DNA from: Magnetococcales bacterium
Lineage (GTDB): Bacteria > Pseudomonadota > Magnetococcia > Magnetococcales > Magnetaquicoccaceae
Assembly (NCBI GenBank): GCA_015231775.1
Contig: JADGAY010000023.1
Span: 1-34,331, forward strand
DNA: 34,331 nucleotides
Direction: 5' to 3'
Of the stretch, positions 1 to 8,133 are shown piece by piece; position 1 is the first letter of the stretch, and each line of letters begins with the position of its first letter. The position numbers and the translations under genes are program-made. The notes beneath the pieces are model-generated. The model did no database searches, was not told the DNA's origin, and was given only the letters and a program-made list of their open reading frames with translations.

Positions 1-1029
1 CAACTCCCGGACCGGCAGGGCTGCGACGGCGCCCACCGGCATGGCCACGGACTGGTAGAGATCGATCTGCCCGGTAAGATCCTTGACCGCGTTGGGTTGC
101 AGGCCGCAGGGCAGATCGGCGAAGTCGAATTGGGCCGGCAGCCCCTGGAACATCGCCTCCATGCCGAAACGGATGGTGGAGATGTTGCCGGTGCGCAGGG
201 AGATCAGACCGAGCAGCACCGCCCGGTTGCTCTTGGGATCCAGGCCGATCTCACGCAGCTCCGGGGCAAAGGTCTCCTCGAAGAGGGGTTGCGGCAGCGC
301 CAGATAGTGGCGCAGCACATGGGGAAGTTCCCAGAGGAGCCGCCGGTGGGAATCGATCCGCGGCGCGCTGATGTTCTGGTTGTTGGTCAGCACCCGATAG
401 GCGGTCAGAAAGCGACCCTCGATGATGTGGATCGGGTAGTGGCTCACCAGGCGCACCCAGGTGTCGAAGTCGCCGACCTGGGAGAGCCGCTCGTCGTAGA
501 GGCCGATGGTGTCGTAACAGGCGCGACGCACCATCACCGTCGGGTAGCAGAGGCAGTTGCTGGCAAAGAAGAACTGCCGCAACCAGTCGGCCTGACTGCG
601 GTTCGGAACGTAGAAGATCTGATTGGCGAAGGTCTGATCCGCCGGGATGGGGTTGTTGGCCTCGTCCACGAAGGCCGGGTAGCCGAAAACCGCTCCCACC
701 TGGGGATTCTGGTCCAGATGGTTGACCTGGATCTCCAGCTTGTCGGGCAGGAACATGTCATCGGAGTTGAGCGGTGCCAGAAACTCCCCCGTGGCGCGGC
801 GGATGGCGTCGTTGACCGCGCAGCAGGAGCCGCGATTGGCCGGGAACCGCACCAGCTTGATGCGTGGATCGCCGAAACTGGCGATCACATCCGCGGTGCC
901 GTCCGAGGAGCCGTCATCGGTGGCGATGATCTCGAAATCCTGATAGGTCTGGTTGAGAATGCTGGAGATGGCCGCGCCAACGTAGGGGGCATGGTTGTAG
1001 GAGGCCATGATGATGCTGACGCGAGGCAC
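1..1029 (-). CDS. Glycosyltransferase family 2 (3' end outside window)
   Basis: GT-A fold glycosyltransferase that would transfer a sugar from a nucleotide-sugar donor, probably to a surface glycan or protein. The translation opens PRVSIIMASYNHAPYVG, the usual GT2 first strand. It continues with TDDGSSDGT at residues 37-45 (nucleotide binding) and LNSDDMF around residues 88-93, the DxD-like metal site. The GTG at 1029 is chosen as start because no ATG lies before the conserved first strand and a GGAG sits about nine bases upstream. The frame is open through base 1, so at least 343 residues are present and the stop is missing. It lies downstream of the methyltransferase-GT gene on the same strand, with a 151-bp gap that holds no gene I can see. 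Acceptor and sugar cannot be told from the sequence. Confidence 0.85.
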   Translation of the reverse strand, partial: MPRVSIIMASYNHAPYVGAAISSILNQTYQDFEIIATDDGSSDGTADVIASFGDPRIKLVRFPANRGSCCAVNDAIRRATGEFLAPLNSDDMFLPDKLEIQVNHLDQNPQVGAVFGYPAFVDEANNPIPADQTFANQIFYVPNRSQADWLRQFFFASNCLCYPTVMVRRACYDTIGLYDERLSQVGDFDTWVRLVSHYPIHIIEGRFLTAYRVLTNNQNISAPRIDSHRRLLWELPHVLRHYLALPQPLFEETFAPELREIGLDPKSNRAVLLGLISLRTGNISTIRFGMEAMFQGLPAQFDFADLPCGLQPNAVKDLTGQIDLYQSVAMPVGAVAALPVREL

Positions 1030-1180
1030 GGGGTGAGTCTCCAGAGTGGGTTGGGGGGGCACCCTGCGGCGCGCGGGCCGGGGGTTCCCGCTCCTGGGGT
1101 TGTCGAGGCTTACGATAAGTTGCAAGATACACCGCCACGGCCCCTGGCGTCAATGTTGGCGGGGCCAGGCGGGTGGGCCA

Positions 1181-2518
1181 TCACTCAAAACGGAGACAGG
1201 TGGTGGCCAACGGGAAATAGGGCTTCCGGTTTGACTGACGAAAGATCTCCGCCGAGCGGAGCAGCTCCGGCGGGTTGGCCAGTCCCAGCCCGGAGTTGTG
1301 GAAACAGGGGGCATGCAGCGCCCGGGCGCTCATGCCCCGCTCCCGGTAGCCGCACACGATGTCGGTGCCGTAGAGATGGTAGCCCAGACGCGGATCGGTG
1401 CCCGGAAATCCCTGGCGATCAAAGCCGATCAACAGTTCGTCGAAGGAGTGGACCTCCGCCGGGAAGGGTCCGCCGCTCACCCGCAGCCAGTGGCGATCCA
1501 CCACCACGCCGTGGTGCTGCTCCCCACCCGGATGGGTCGCCACGCCGTACACCCCGAACACCCCGGCATGCGGGTCCAGGGCGCGGGCCTGGGCCACCCC
1601 GGCAAGGTATTGCCGATCCCACCCGGCTGGCAGATAGAGATCCTGGTGCGCATAGACCACGTGGTCGTGCCGGGCCTGACGCAGACCGTTTTCGATGGCG
1701 GAGGCTGCCGAGGGTTCCCCCTCCAGGAGGATGATCTGGTGGGGATGGTGGCCCTGAAAGATCGGGGAGGCGAGAAAATTCTCCTTCAAGATCGTGGGCT
1801 GGTTGGTGGGCACGATGAAACTCAACGGGGCGGGCGGCGTGGCCGGGTCCGGGAAGGTCGGATTGATCAACCCCTTGAAAAGGTAGTGACTGGCGGAGAG
1901 ATAATAGACCCCACGCATGGGATCCATCTTGACGTGGTTGAAGGCGTGTTGGAGTGCCAGGATCAGGCCGTCGTCGGGTTTGTCCAGATGGGCCTCGGCG
2001 AGCAGGGGCAACAGGCCGGCGTCGAGCAGCAGCCGGATGGCACTGGCGAAGGTGAAGCGGTGGCGGGTGGTCGCGGTGGCCCGTTCCGGGTCGCGGGGCG
2101 GGAACTCGCCGAAGAGCAGCCCGGCCAGGGTGGCGTGGTGCTGGGTGTTGGGGAACAGTGCCAGCAGGTGGCCATGGGGTTGCAGCCACGGACGCAGACG
2201 GGTCAGACAGGCGAGGGGATCCTCCAGACGGGTCAGGGTGTCGTTGAGCAGGATGCAGTCGTAGGGGGCGTCGAGATCCGGGGGGCCATCCCGTTCGATA
2301 TCCAGGGTGAAGAGGCGATCCAGCCGGCTTTTGGCCTGCCAGGCCGGTGCTGGATCCAACTCGATGCCGTGCCAGATCAGTCGTGGGTCGCGGGCCTTGG
2401 CCAGGGCCCCCATCTGACCCGTGCCGCACCCGATCTCCAGGATGCGGGCCGGGCCGGTCGGCAGGTGATTGCCGAGCAGGGCGACAAGATGCGGATCGAG
2501 GTGGGATGACATGGGCAT
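1181..2518 (-). CDS. SAM-dependent methyltransferase fused to a GT2-like domain
   Basis: Two-domain protein of about 445 residues. The N-terminal third is a class I methyltransferase: ILEIGCGTGQMG is motif I, followed by HGIELDP (acidic end of strand 2) and YDCILLNDTL (motif II region). The C-terminal half begins PLSFIVPTN and contains VVYAHQDLYLPAGW, a signature of a GT2-like subgroup in which HQD replaces the usual DxD. Such fusions are common in polysaccharide or protein-glycosylation clusters, where they tailor sugars. The start is uncertain: MPMSSHLDPH (2518) is used because it begins just before the first helix of the methyltransferase; an ATG at 2584 would add 22 Pro/Ser-rich residues of low complexity. 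The gene shares strand with the partial GT2 gene downstream and the LysE gene upstream. Confidence 0.8.
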   Translation of the reverse strand: MPMSSHLDPHLVALLGNHLPTGPARILEIGCGTGQMGALAKARDPRLIWHGIELDPAPAWQAKSRLDRLFTLDIERDGPPDLDAPYDCILLNDTLTRLEDPLACLTRLRPWLQPHGHLLALFPNTQHHATLAGLLFGEFPPRDPERATATTRHRFTFASAIRLLLDAGLLPLLAEAHLDKPDDGLILALQHAFNHVKMDPMRGVYYLSASHYLFKGLINPTFPDPATPPAPLSFIVPTNQPTILKENFLASPIFQGHHPHQIILLEGEPSAASAIENGLRQARHDHVVYAHQDLYLPAGWDRQYLAGVAQARALDPHAGVFGVYGVATHPGGEQHHGVVVDRHWLRVSGGPFPAEVHSFDELLIGFDRQGFPGTDPRLGYHLYGTDIVCGYRERGMSARALHAPCFHNSGLGLANPPELLRSAEIFRQSNRKPYFPLATTCLRFE

Positions 2519-2616
2519 GGTGGGGATCCGGGCTGGGGAGCTGGGGGTTCGGGTTGGGGATGAGCGGGTGATTCCAACCTGCATGATGGTGGTTCTCACC
2601 GCTTCATGCAAGTCCG

Positions 2617-3216
2617 TCAGGCCGGAAAAGCACGGGCCATGGCCAGCAGACCGAAGAGGGCCAGGGAGGCGGCCAGAAAGCGCATCACCCGTTGGTGGAT
2701 ACGGTCGGAGAGGAGCGGTTGGCAGCGGGAGGCCAGCAGGGCCACCCCCATTTTGGTGGCGATGAGGGTGGTGATGGCCGTGGCGATGAAAACCACCGCC
2801 TGGGCGTGACTGCCGCGCAGGATGGTGCCGCCCCCGACGGTGAACCAGAAGAGGTAGGGGTTGGGGTTTAAGAGATTGATGCGGATGGCGGTGCCAAGCG
2901 ATCCGGTGAGCGGAGCGGCGGCCACGTGGACGGGATGAACGGAGGAAAAAAACATGGAACGGGCGATGACCAGCAGGTAGAGCCCGCCGGCAAGGTTCAA
3001 GAAGGTGGTGAAGCCGGCGAGGGATTCCAGGTGGGGCAGGGCGAGGGTGGTGACGAGGATGATCGGGCCATCGGTGACCAGGGGTGCCAGACAGGCGCGC
3101 AACCCGGCGGGCAGGCCACGGGTGAGGGTCTGGTGAAGGATGATCACGGTGAGCGGACCGGGTTGCAGCCCGGCGGAGAGGCCGAAGGCCAGGGCCGCGA
3201 GAAAATATTCGTACAT
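2617..3216 (-). CDS. LysE/RhtB family amino-acid exporter
   Basis: Inner-membrane exporter of 199 residues, the usual size of the family, which exports amino acids or small metabolites using the proton gradient. The N-terminus MYEYFLAALAFGLSAGLQPGPL carries the family's G-x-x-PGP element. Further hydrophobic segments follow (PIILVTTLALP, FLNLAGGLYLLVIARSMFF, PYLFWFTVGGGTIL, and a C-terminal LAASLALFGLLAMARAF), giving about six membrane spans. NPNPYLFW matches the conserved NP-x-x-x-x-FW region. The Shine-Dalgarno before the ATG is weak. It is divergent from the CDF transporter, with 169 bases between the starts. The substrate cannot be predicted. Confidence 0.85.
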   Translation of the reverse strand: MYEYFLAALAFGLSAGLQPGPLTVIILHQTLTRGLPAGLRACLAPLVTDGPIILVTTLALPHLESLAGFTTFLNLAGGLYLLVIARSMFFSSVHPVHVAAAPLTGSLGTAIRINLLNPNPYLFWFTVGGGTILRGSHAQAVVFIATAITTLIATKMGVALLASRCQPLLSDRIHQRVMRFLAASLALFGLLAMARAFPA

Positions 3217-3385
3217 GGCGCGTTTCCAAGGAGTTCGGGTGGTTGCCGCGCGGCGTTGGGTAGGCCCGGAGTGGCGATAAAAAAATCGTTCAGGCTCGAT
3301 TCATCGGTTCAGGGTATTCTTGTTCCCGCTTCTGACCCGCGCTACAAACAGCGCCCGCTTTGTGACACCCAAGGGAGGCCAGGCC

Positions 3386-4276
3386 ATGGCAAACCAACCG
3401 ATCCGAGCCGATTCCGACCGAACCAACCGCTCCATGCACGCGGCGATGGTGTTGATCCTGTTGAACCTCCTGCTGCTGGTGGCCAAGACGATCGTCGGCT
3501 GGCGCTACAATTCGTTGGCCATTCTGTCGGATGCCGGCAACTCCCTGACCGATGTGGTCACCTCGATCATCATTCTGGTCGCGGTGCGGGAGTCGGCCAA
3601 ACCGGCGGATCGGGAGCATCCGTTCGGACATACCCGCATCGAAGCGATGGCCGCCTTCACGGTGGCGGTTCTGACCTGCATGCTGGCCACCGAGGTGGCC
3701 CGCGAAGCGGTGGTGCGGGTTTACGAGGGGAGCATGCCCCAGTTCGGTTGGGTGCCGGTGATGATGCTCGTGGCGGTGATCGCGGTCAAGGGGGCGATCT
3801 GGCGGGTGGCGGGTGGCATGGGCCGACAGGGGAGCGCGGCCCTCAAGGCGGCGGCGGTGGATGCCCGGATGGATGTGGTGATCAGTCTCATGGCCCTGGG
3901 GAGCCTGGCCGGGGAGAGCCTGAAGCTGGACTGGCTGGATGGCGCCGCCTCGCTGCTGATCGCCGCCTGGATCGCCTGGACCGGGTATCAACTCGGCGCG
4001 GAGAATGTGGAGCGTCTGATCGGCCATCTGCCTGACAGGGATACCCTCCAGGGAATTTCCGACCGGCTGATTGCCATGCGGAACGCGGGCCGGATCATCG
4101 ATTTTCACGAACTGCGCATCCAGTACATCGGCTCGGAGATCCATCTGGCGGTGCATGTGACGGTGGATGGTCATCTGGATGTGCTGCACGGCCACGCCAT
4201 CGACGAGGCGATCCAGAACGCCCTGCAAGAGGTGAGCGGCGTCACCTTCGTGGCGGTGCACATCGAACCGGGGTGA
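3386..4276 (+). CDS. Cation diffusion facilitator (CDF) metal transporter
   Basis: Inner-membrane divalent-cation/proton antiporter, 296 residues. The N-terminal half has six hydrophobic segments. TM2 contains SDAGNSLTDV, the CDF metal-site helix with its two Asp residues, and HPFGHTRIE is the conserved HxFGHxRxE loop. TM5 carries DARMDV, the second metal-binding helix. The C-terminal about 80 residues (from IGHLPDRDT to HIEPG) form the cytoplasmic dimerisation domain and keep HELRIQYIGSEIHLAVHVTVD. The ATG at 3386 is chosen over an upstream in-frame ATG at 3320 because GGGAGG lies 7 bases before it and the family homology begins there. The substrate (Zn, Fe, Mn, Cd or Co) cannot be assigned safely; the Asn of AGNSL sits where Zn transporters usually have His, which points away from a typical Zn exporter. 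Confidence 0.9.
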   Translation: MANQPIRADSDRTNRSMHAAMVLILLNLLLLVAKTIVGWRYNSLAILSDAGNSLTDVVTSIIILVAVRESAKPADREHPFGHTRIEAMAAFTVAVLTCMLATEVAREAVVRVYEGSMPQFGWVPVMMLVAVIAVKGAIWRVAGGMGRQGSAALKAAAVDARMDVVISLMALGSLAGESLKLDWLDGAASLLIAAWIAWTGYQLGAENVERLIGHLPDRDTLQGISDRLIAMRNAGRIIDFHELRIQYIGSEIHLAVHVTVDGHLDVLHGHAIDEAIQNALQEVSGVTFVAVHIEPG

Positions 4277-4306
4277 GCACTATCCGCGCCACGGGCTGGC
4301 GTGGAT

Positions 4307-4861
4307 TTATCTTCCTTGCGCCTCCAGCATGACGACCGTTTCGGCCAAGGGAATCCCCTGCTCATCCTTGGGGGAGAGGATCGGGGGGGTGTCGGTGCGC
4401 GGCCAGGGGATGGCCAGGGTGGGATCCGACCAGAGCAGGGTCCGCTCGTGTTCGGGGTAGCGGTAATCGGTGACGCTGTAGAGAAAATCGGCCTGGGCGC
4501 TCAACACCTGAAAGCCGTGGGCGTATCCGGGGGGGATCCAGAGGAGCAGGCCATCTTCGGCCACCAGATGCAGATCGGCGCACCGGCCAAACGTGGGGGA
4601 GTCGAGGCGCAGATCGACCATCACGTCGAAGATCTCGCCGCGGATCACCCGCACCAGTTTGCCTTGGGGATGTTGGATCTGGTAGTGCAGGCCGCGCAGG
4701 ACGTCGCGGGTCGAACGGGAGTGGTTGTCCTGCACGAACGGCTGGACGATGCCGACCTGAACCAGCGCCGCACGGTCGATGGCCAGTGCCCGTCCCGCCT
4801 CGGCTGGAATCCGGGGCCGCAGCAACAGCAGGTCATTCAACAGGGTTCGAACGATTTCCAT
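4307..4861 (-). CDS. rfbC: dTDP-4-dehydrorhamnose 3,5-epimerase-like protein
   Basis: Cupin-fold epimerase of 184 residues, the usual RmlC/RfbC length, expected to convert dTDP-4-keto-6-deoxy-glucose to the rhamnose precursor in the cytoplasm. FVQDNHSRS, VLRGLHYQ (catalytic His59), GKLVRVIRGEIFDVMVDLR, IPPGYAHGF and YSVTDYRYPEHER (catalytic Tyr region) are all present. The segment that normally reads D-x-RG-x-F-x-E is replaced by AEAGRALAIDRAAL, so a substrate-contacting strand differs from the usual enzyme. A GGAG seven bases before the ATG supports the start. The other rhamnose genes (rfbA, rfbB, rfbD) are not in the window. It may be a standard RfbC or a sugar-epimerase relative with another nucleotide sugar. 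Confidence 0.8.
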   Translation of the reverse strand: MEIVRTLLNDLLLLRPRIPAEAGRALAIDRAALVQVGIVQPFVQDNHSRSTRDVLRGLHYQIQHPQGKLVRVIRGEIFDVMVDLRLDSPTFGRCADLHLVAEDGLLLWIPPGYAHGFQVLSAQADFLYSVTDYRYPEHERTLLWSDPTLAIPWPRTDTPPILSPKDEQGIPLAETVVMLEAQGR

Positions 4862-4898
4862 GGCAGATCTCCGCGCGGGCCGACGGGTGGCCCACGCC

Positions 4899-5132
4899 TC
4901 ACAAAAGGCCGCGCCTGGTATGGGAGACGATCTTGAGCAGACGCCGCAGATCCTCGGGCGTCAAAACCGTGTCGAGGGAGAGTGGCGCCAACACCACCTC
5001 CGGCGGGACGTTCGCCTCTTCCCCATCAAGGGGACAGGACAACGCCTCGTCCGGATCCCCCTCCCCGATAACCGGGGGGAGGGGTCTGCCGGGCTCCAGC
5101 CCACCCTCCCAGTGCTCCCGCGCACCAGACAT
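4899..5132 (-). CDS. Small hypothetical protein upstream of rfbC
   Basis: Possible 77-residue protein ending 37 bases before the rfbC start on the same strand, so co-transcription is plausible. The start at 5132 (MSGAREHWEGG) is preferred over an ATG 12 bases upstream because GGAGG sits five bases before it. The first half is Pro/Gly/Glu-rich; the C-terminus (VLTPEDLRRLLKIVSHTRRG) looks like an amphipathic helix. I recognise no family. The evidence is only a good ribosome-binding site, protein-like C-terminal composition and placement; it could be a chance open frame in GC-rich DNA. Confidence 0.35.
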   Translation of the reverse strand: MSGAREHWEGGLEPGRPLPPVIGEGDPDEALSCPLDGEEANVPPEVVLAPLSLDTVLTPEDLRRLLKIVSHTRRGLL

Positions 5133-5411
5133 TCCAACCTCCATGATAGATCAATCGCGCATCGGATTGCACCCTGCGCGTTTTGTATGGGGTGACGCAT
5201 CCCTCACCCTTGAACCGCCCTCACCTTTGTTCCCAGGGTGGACGCGACCGCCCCTTGAGCCTGTTTGACACCGGCCAACCAGCCGATGCGGGCCATGGAT
5301 GACCCGCAAAGGGCCAAGCCATGGCTGCAAGCACGGTTCGAAGGATTCGCAACGTGCGGGTTTGGGGATTCCATGGCTGGCACCCCCAAACAGCCTTATC
5401 AGGTTCGCAAC
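5133..5411. other. Intergenic region without a recognisable gene
   Basis: This stretch between the small ORF on the minus strand and the yejE promoter shows no coding pattern I trust. It holds two near-identical 15-base words, TTCGCAACGTGCGGG near 5347 and TTCGCAACTTGCGGG near 5404; the second contains the proposed -35 element. It also has a small inverted repeat GCGGG/CCCGC around 5288-5307. Their role is unknown. Confidence 0.4.
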
Positions 5412-5440
5412 TTGCGGGCCAAGGGGGATTGGCGTATACT
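5412..5440 (+). promoter_or_regulatory. Sigma70-type promoter for yejE-yejF operon, probably leaderless
   Basis: TTGCGG (5412-5417), a 17-base spacer and TATACT (5435-5440) form a good sigma70-like promoter. Transcription would begin about seven bases downstream of the -10, near 5447, only about two bases before the yejE ATG at 5449. No Shine-Dalgarno precedes that ATG, so the mRNA would be leaderless or nearly so. Confidence 0.55.
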
Positions 5441-5448
5441 GCTAGGCC

Positions 5449-6483
5449 ATGCCAAGGCCGCTTACACTCTCCCCGATTGCCCTTCGCCGCTGGCGTCGTT
5501 TCAACGCCAATGCCCGCGGACGCATCTCCCTGTGGATTTTCGCCGTGCTGTTCGTCCTCTCCCTCGGCGCGGAGCTGATCTCCAACGACAAGCCCTTGGT
5601 GATCCACTACCAGGGGAGCCTCTATTTCCCGCTGCTGGTCGCCTATCCGGAGACCACCTTTGGCGGCGATTTTGCCACCGAAACCGATTACAAGGATCCC
5701 GAGATCCTCAACAATCTGCGCCAGGGGAGCAACTGGGTGATCTTCCCACCCAATCCCCACGGCTACGCCACCATCGATCTGCACGCCACCCGCCCCGCCC
5801 CGGCCCGCCCCGGCGATGGCCACCTGCTCGGCACCGACGACCGCGCCCGCGATGTCCTGGCCCGCCTGATCTACGGCTTCCGTTTGTCGGTCCTCTTCGC
5901 CCTGGCCCTCACCATCATCGGGGTGGTCATCGGGATCCTGGCCGGCGCGGTCCAGGGCTACTTCGGTGGCAAGACCGATCTCTGGTTGCAACGGTTCATG
6001 GAGGTCTGGGGCAGCATGCCGGAGCTGTATCTCCTGATCATCTTCGCCGGCATCTTCAATCCCGGCATCCCGCTGCTCCTGCTCCTGCTGTCGCTCTTTG
6101 GCTGGATGCACCTGGCTGACTACGTGCGCGCCGAATTCCTGCGCGCCCGGAACCTGGTCTATGTCAAGGCGGCCCGCGCCCTGGGGGCCACGGATCGGGC
6201 CATCATGTTCCGCCATCTGCTCCCCAACGCCATGACCCCGGTGATCACCTTCCTGCCGTTTCGCATCTCCGGTGCCATTCTCGCCCTGACCAGCCTCGAT
6301 TTTCTGGGCCTGGGCGTCCCTCCCACCACCCCGAGCCTCGGCGAACTGCTCCGTCAGGGCAAGGGCAACATCGAAGCCTGGTGGCTCTCCCTCTCCGCCT
6401 TCGTCACCCTGGTGGTGATGATGCTTCTGCTCAACTTCATCGGCGAAGCCCTGCGCGATGCCATGGATCCGCGCAAGGAATAG
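5449..6483 (+). CDS. yejE: Peptide/microcin C-type ABC transporter permease YejE
   Basis: Inner-membrane permease of 344 residues that pairs with YejB in the YejABEF oligopeptide importer. The N-terminus is very close to YejE: a short Arg-rich start (RRWRRFNANARGRISLW), a first membrane helix, then ELISNDKPLVIHY and a long periplasmic loop with FPLLVAYPETTFGGDF. HLLGTDDRARDVLARL precedes the core permease fold. The EAA-type cytoplasmic loop is VKAARALGATDRAIMFRHLLPN, and the end has LTSLDFLGLGVPPTTPSLGELL, all typical. The stop TAG abuts the yejF ATG. yejA (binding protein) and yejB (partner permease) are not next to it here, which is unusual. The start rests on homology because no ribosome-binding site is seen. 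Confidence 0.93.
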   Translation: MPRPLTLSPIALRRWRRFNANARGRISLWIFAVLFVLSLGAELISNDKPLVIHYQGSLYFPLLVAYPETTFGGDFATETDYKDPEILNNLRQGSNWVIFPPNPHGYATIDLHATRPAPARPGDGHLLGTDDRARDVLARLIYGFRLSVLFALALTIIGVVIGILAGAVQGYFGGKTDLWLQRFMEVWGSMPELYLLIIFAGIFNPGIPLLLLLLSLFGWMHLADYVRAEFLRARNLVYVKAARALGATDRAIMFRHLLPNAMTPVITFLPFRISGAILALTSLDFLGLGVPPTTPSLGELLRQGKGNIEAWWLSLSAFVTLVVMMLLLNFIGEALRDAMDPRKE

Positions 6484-8133
6484 ATGAGCACTCCGGTCAA
6501 ACCACTGCTTGCGGTCGAAAACCTCCGGGTCCGCTTCGAGGGGGAGATGGGCGTCGTGGAGGCGGTCCAGGGGATCTCCTTCTTCATCGCGCCGGGCGAA
6601 ACCGTGGCCCTGGTGGGTGAATCCGGCAGTGGCAAGAGTGTCGCCGCCCTGTCGGTTCTGCGCCTGCTCCCCCCCTCGGCCCTGGTCACCGCCGAGGGGA
6701 TCTACTACCGGGGACGCCAGACCATCACCCTGGGCGAGCCGCAAATGCGCAAGCTGCGCGGCTCCGAGATCGGCCTGGTGTTCCAGGAGCCGATGACCGC
6801 CCTCAATCCGGTGCAACCCATCGCCACCCAACTCATCGAGGCCATCGCCCTCGATCCCCTGGCCGATACCGATTCGTCCGCCCTCTTGGCCCGCGCCGTG
6901 GAGCTTCTGGCCTGGACCGGCATCCCGGATCCCGAAACCCGGCTGCACTCCTATCCCCATCAGCTCTCCGGCGGACAACGCCAGCGGGTGTTGATCGCCA
7001 TGGCCCTGGCGCGCAAGCCGTCGCTTCTGATCGCCGACGAGCCCACCACCGCCCTGGATGTGACCATCCAGGCGCAGATCCTCGAGCTTCTCACCCGGCT
7101 GCGCCGCGAACTCAACATGGCCATGCTGCTGATCACCCACGATCTGCCCATGGTGCGCAAATGCGCGGATCGGGTCTATGTGATGCGTCAGGGGGTGATC
7201 GTGGAGCAGGGCACGACGGAGGCCATCTTCGCCACCCCGCGTCACCCTTACACCCGCGCGCTGCTGGCCGCCCTCCCGGATGCCAACCCGCCGCGCCGCC
7301 CGGAAAACGCGCCGGTGCTGCTGGCCGCCAACCAGGTGAAGTGCCATTTTCCGATCAAGAAGGGGCTCTTCAAGCGCACCGTCGGCTGGATCAAGGCGGT
7401 GGACGAGGTGAGCTTCACCCTGCGCAAGGGGGAAACCCTGGGCGTGGTGGGGGAGTCGGGAAGCGGCAAGACCACCCTGGGGGAGACCATCCTTCGTTTG
7501 AACGACGGCGGCGGGGCGATTCATTTCGATGGGTTGGATCTCATGACCGGCGGACGCGAACGGCAGCGGCTGTTGCGCCGGCGCATGCAGGTGGTGTTTC
7601 AGGATCCCTTCTCCTCGCTCTCCCCGCGCATGACCGTGGGGGAGATCCTGGTGGAGGGGTTGATGATCCATGATCTCGAACCCGATCCAGACAAACGACG
7701 GGCGGCGGCGGTGGCGATTCTGGCCGAGGTGGGCATCGACCCGGATGCCCTGGATCGCTACCCCCATCAATTCTCCGGCGGACAGCGCCAGCGCATCGCC
7801 ATTGCCCGGGTCATGATCTTGAAACCCGAACTGCTGGTGCTCGATGAACCCACCAGCGCCCTCGACCTGTCGGTGCAGGCGCAGATCCTGAAACTCCTGA
7901 AAAAACTCCAGCATGACCACGGTCTGGCCTATCTGTTCGTCTCCCACGATCTGCGGGTGATCCGCGCCATGTCCCACGAGGTGATGGTGATGCAGAACGG
8001 GCGGGTGGTCGAAGCCGGTCCCACGGCGGAACTCTTCGCCGCCCCGCGTCATCCCTACACCCGCCGTCTGTTGGCCGCGGCCCTTGACCTCTCCACCGGA
8101 GGGGCGGATTCCCCGGAGGTTCCCCTGCCATGA
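6484..8133 (+). CDS. yejF: ABC transporter ATP-binding protein YejF (two nucleotide-binding domains)
   Basis: Cytoplasmic ATPase of 549 residues with two ABC domains in one chain, the normal YejF architecture, driving peptide import through YejB/YejE. Domain 1 has Walker A GESGSGKS, signature LSGGQRQR, Walker [13 protein letters not shown] and the H-loop THD. Domain 2 starts near residue 290 with [38 protein letters not shown] and SHD. Each domain ends in the oligopeptide-family tail ([26 protein letters not shown]). It starts directly after the yejE stop and overlaps the next gene by four bases (ATGA), so the three are translationally coupled. Confidence 0.95.
   Translation: MSTPVKPLLAVENLRVRFEGEMGVVEAVQGISFFIAPGETVALVGESGSGKSVAALSVLRLLPPSALVTAEGIYYRGRQTITLGEPQMRKLRGSEIGLVFQEPMTALNPVQPIATQLIEAIALDPLADTDSSALLARAVELLAWTGIPDPETRLHSYPHQLSGGQRQRVLIAMALARKPSLLIADEPTTALDVTIQAQILELLTRLRRELNMAMLLITHDLPMVRKCADRVYVMRQGVIVEQGTTEAIFATPRHPYTRALLAALPDANPPRRPENAPVLLAANQVKCHFPIKKGLFKRTVGWIKAVDEVSFTLRKGETLGVVGESGSGKTTLGETILRLNDGGGAIHFDGLDLMTGGRERQRLLRRRMQVVFQDPFSSLSPRMTVGEILVEGLMIHDLEPDPDKRRAAAVAILAEVGIDPDALDRYPHQFSGGQRQRIAIARVMILKPELLVLDEPTSALDLSVQAQILKLLKKLQHDHGLAYLFVSHDLRVIRAMSHEVMVMQNGRVVEAGPTAELFAAPRHPYTRRLLAAALDLSTGGADSPEVPLP

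Noticed and set aside
97..1734. 545-codon plus-strand open frame
   Set aside because: It is the shadow of the two minus-strand GT genes, which carry clear GT2 and methyltransferase motifs; the plus frame has none.
2920..4260. Long open frames opposite the LysE and CDF genes
   Set aside because: They mirror the coding strand in GC-rich DNA and show no recognisable motifs, whereas the LysE and CDF proteins have family signatures.
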